Origin: Rhodospirillales bacterium
GTDB lineage: Bacteria > Pseudomonadota > Alphaproteobacteria > UBA828
Assembly: GCA_026712885.1 (NCBI GenBank)
Contig: JAPOPO010000340.1
Span: 1 to 6,817, forward strand
DNA length: 6,817 nucleotides
Direction: 5' to 3'
Positions 5,932-6,817 of the stretch are shown here, piece after piece; the stretch's first letter is position 1; every line of letters begins with the position of its first letter. The position numbers and the translations under genes are program-made. The notes below the pieces were generated by a model, which saw only the letters and a program-made list of their open reading frames with translations, was not told the origin of the DNA and did not search any database.

Positions 5932-6734
5932 TTGGGGATGCTGGTCTCGATCAGCGCCCAGTTGGGATCGGACGAGCGAGTGTTGCGGGCGAAGATCCAG
6001 ATATCGGTGACCCGCTCGATCAGGCTGGAGTCGCCGCCGACCTCCTCGCCATCCTTGTCCCGCACCACGTTGATCTGCTGGCTCACGAACTTCATCGTCA
6101 CCCGTGCGGTGCTGGAGCGCATCTCGGCGCTGATGATCTCGACCGCGTCGAGGGCCACGATGGTCGTCTCCTGGATGTGCCCCTCGGCCATGCGCTCACG
6201 AATCGCTGCCGCGAACTCGTCGTAGACATCGTCGCCGAGCAGGGGCCGGAGCGTCGCCGTGTCGCCCTTGGCGAAGGAGTCCACCACCATCTCGAACGCG
6301 GCCTGCGCGCCCTGAATGAAGCGCTTCGGCGAGACCTCGTGGTCCGCCCGCCTGATCTGTTCCAGGCCGGCCCTGAGGCCGCCGATCGCGTCGTCTTGCT
6401 CAGGCGCCGCTTCGTGCTTCGCGGCCCGCATCGGACGCGGCGCGGCAGGCTCGGGCGCCACGTCTTCCGCCATCACGTCTTCCGCCATCACGTCCTGCGG
6501 TGCCTCGCGCGCGGGCCGGGTGCGATCCGGCAGCTGGACGACTTCGCCCTGGCCCTGGCTGGGCCCCTGGCCCTGACTTTCCTCAGGGGGCTGCTCGCTC
6601 CGGGCGAAGCGGTCGGGATGGCGCTGGCGCTGCTGGCCGGTCCGTCGCCCGAGAACGCCGCGCAACCGCAGAATGATAAAGATCGCGATCAGCGCGAAGA
6701 AAATGATGTCGTAGAACTGAAATCCGTCGGACAT
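5928..6734 (-). CDS. Tim44/TimA-like membrane-anchored protein
   Basis: A 268-residue inner-membrane protein with an N-terminal transmembrane helix (about 8-24, FFALIAIFIILRLRG), a long low-complexity linker (31-117) and a C-terminal Tim44-like domain (about 118-265). Domain features include FIQGAQAAFEMVVDSFAKGD (139-158), a PLLGDDVYDEF segment and the terminal VTDIWIFAR...DPNWALIETSI. Mitochondrial Tim44 tethers Hsp70 to the import channel; the alphaproteobacterial relatives are membrane-bound proteins whose partner is not settled. The chosen ATG at 6734 puts the membrane helix at the N-terminus, as in the family, with AAGG eight bases upstream. A start at 6773 would add 13 unrelated residues. 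The linker is rich in Gln, Pro and Glu and contains a perfect short tandem repeat. It is first of the minus-strand run, followed by mltA with a 4-base overlap. Confidence 0.92.
   Translation of the reverse strand: MSDGFQFYDIIFFALIAIFIILRLRGVLGRRTGQQRQRHPDRFARSEQPPEESQGQGPSQGQGEVVQLPDRTRPAREAPQDVMAEDVMAEDVAPEPAAPRPMRAAKHEAAPEQDDAIGGLRAGLEQIRRADHEVSPKRFIQGAQAAFEMVVDSFAKGDTATLRPLLGDDVYDEFAAAIRERMAEGHIQETTIVALDAVEIISAEMRSSTARVTMKFVSQQINVVRDKDGEEVGGDSSLIERVTDIWIFARNTRSSDPNWALIETSIPN
6461..6494. repeat. In-frame 15-base tandem repeat inside the tim44-like linker
   Basis: The plus-strand unit CGTCTTCCGCCATCA occurs twice head to tail (6461-6475 and 6476-6490) and is followed by the first four bases of a third copy. 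On the minus strand it encodes DVMAE-DVMAE-DV at residues 81-92 of the Tim44-like protein. The unit is a multiple of three, so copy-number change would lengthen or shorten the acidic linker without breaking the frame. Confidence 0.9.
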
Positions 6735-6817
6735 GTCCCGAACCTTGTGGGCAGGCGGCGTTCCGTCGCACAATGGCTGCCGAATACGGCCACCGAATCC
6801 CGGGCCCCCCGTCAGCG

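Noticed and set aside
6773..6817. Possible start of a divergent plus-strand gene at the right edge (ATG at 6773)
   Set aside because: Only 15 codons are visible (MAAEYGHRIPGPPSA), with no recognisable family, and just 38 bases lie between it and the Tim44-like start, too tight for a normal divergent promoter.

Overview
The window is G+C-rich by eye, with strong G/C bias at third codon positions. Its gene content points to an alphaproteobacterium, probably of the Rhodospirillales sort. The best clue is a Tim44-like membrane protein gene followed by mltA and an Smr-domain gene, an order I associate with alphaproteobacterial chromosomes. No RNA gene, CRISPR array, insertion sequence or phage gene was recognised.

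Layout, right to left, since all complete genes lie on the minus strand. At 6734-5928 is a Tim44/TimA-like membrane-anchored protein, then the lytic transglycosylase lipoprotein MltA (5931-4720). Next comes the three-gene iron-sulfur L-lactate oxidation module lutA (4683-3910), lutB (3896-2478) and lutC (2481-1777). An Smr-domain protein (1780-1184) and a YkvA/DUF1232 small membrane protein (about 1197-784) follow. Five of the six junctions are overlaps or gaps of at most 13 bases: TTGA at tim44/mltA, 13 nt at lutA/lutB, ATGA at lutB/lutC and lutC/smr, and 14 nt at smr/ykvA. The mltA/lutA gap is 36 nt. The run therefore looks like one long transcription unit in which the lactate module sits inside a cell-envelope/housekeeping block.

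The left 630 bases differ in character. A 142-residue protein (628-200, minus strand) resembles, from memory of the family, the small subunit of N,N-dimethylformamidase. The first 78 bases of the window are the last 25 codons and stop of a second, nearly identical copy on the plus strand. The two copies converge tail to tail and form an inverted repeat of at least 87 bases per arm that runs off the left edge. Similarity continues past both stop codons into a C-run/G-run pair that could fold as a terminator hairpin. No dimethylformamidase large-subunit gene is visible downstream of either copy.

How the genes work together: LutABC would oxidise L-lactate to pyruvate at the cytoplasmic side. MltA cleaves peptidoglycan in the periplasm. 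The Tim44-like protein is an inner-membrane protein of unsettled role. Smr and YkvA proteins have nucleic-acid-related and unknown roles respectively. The genes share a likely transcript but no single obvious pathway.
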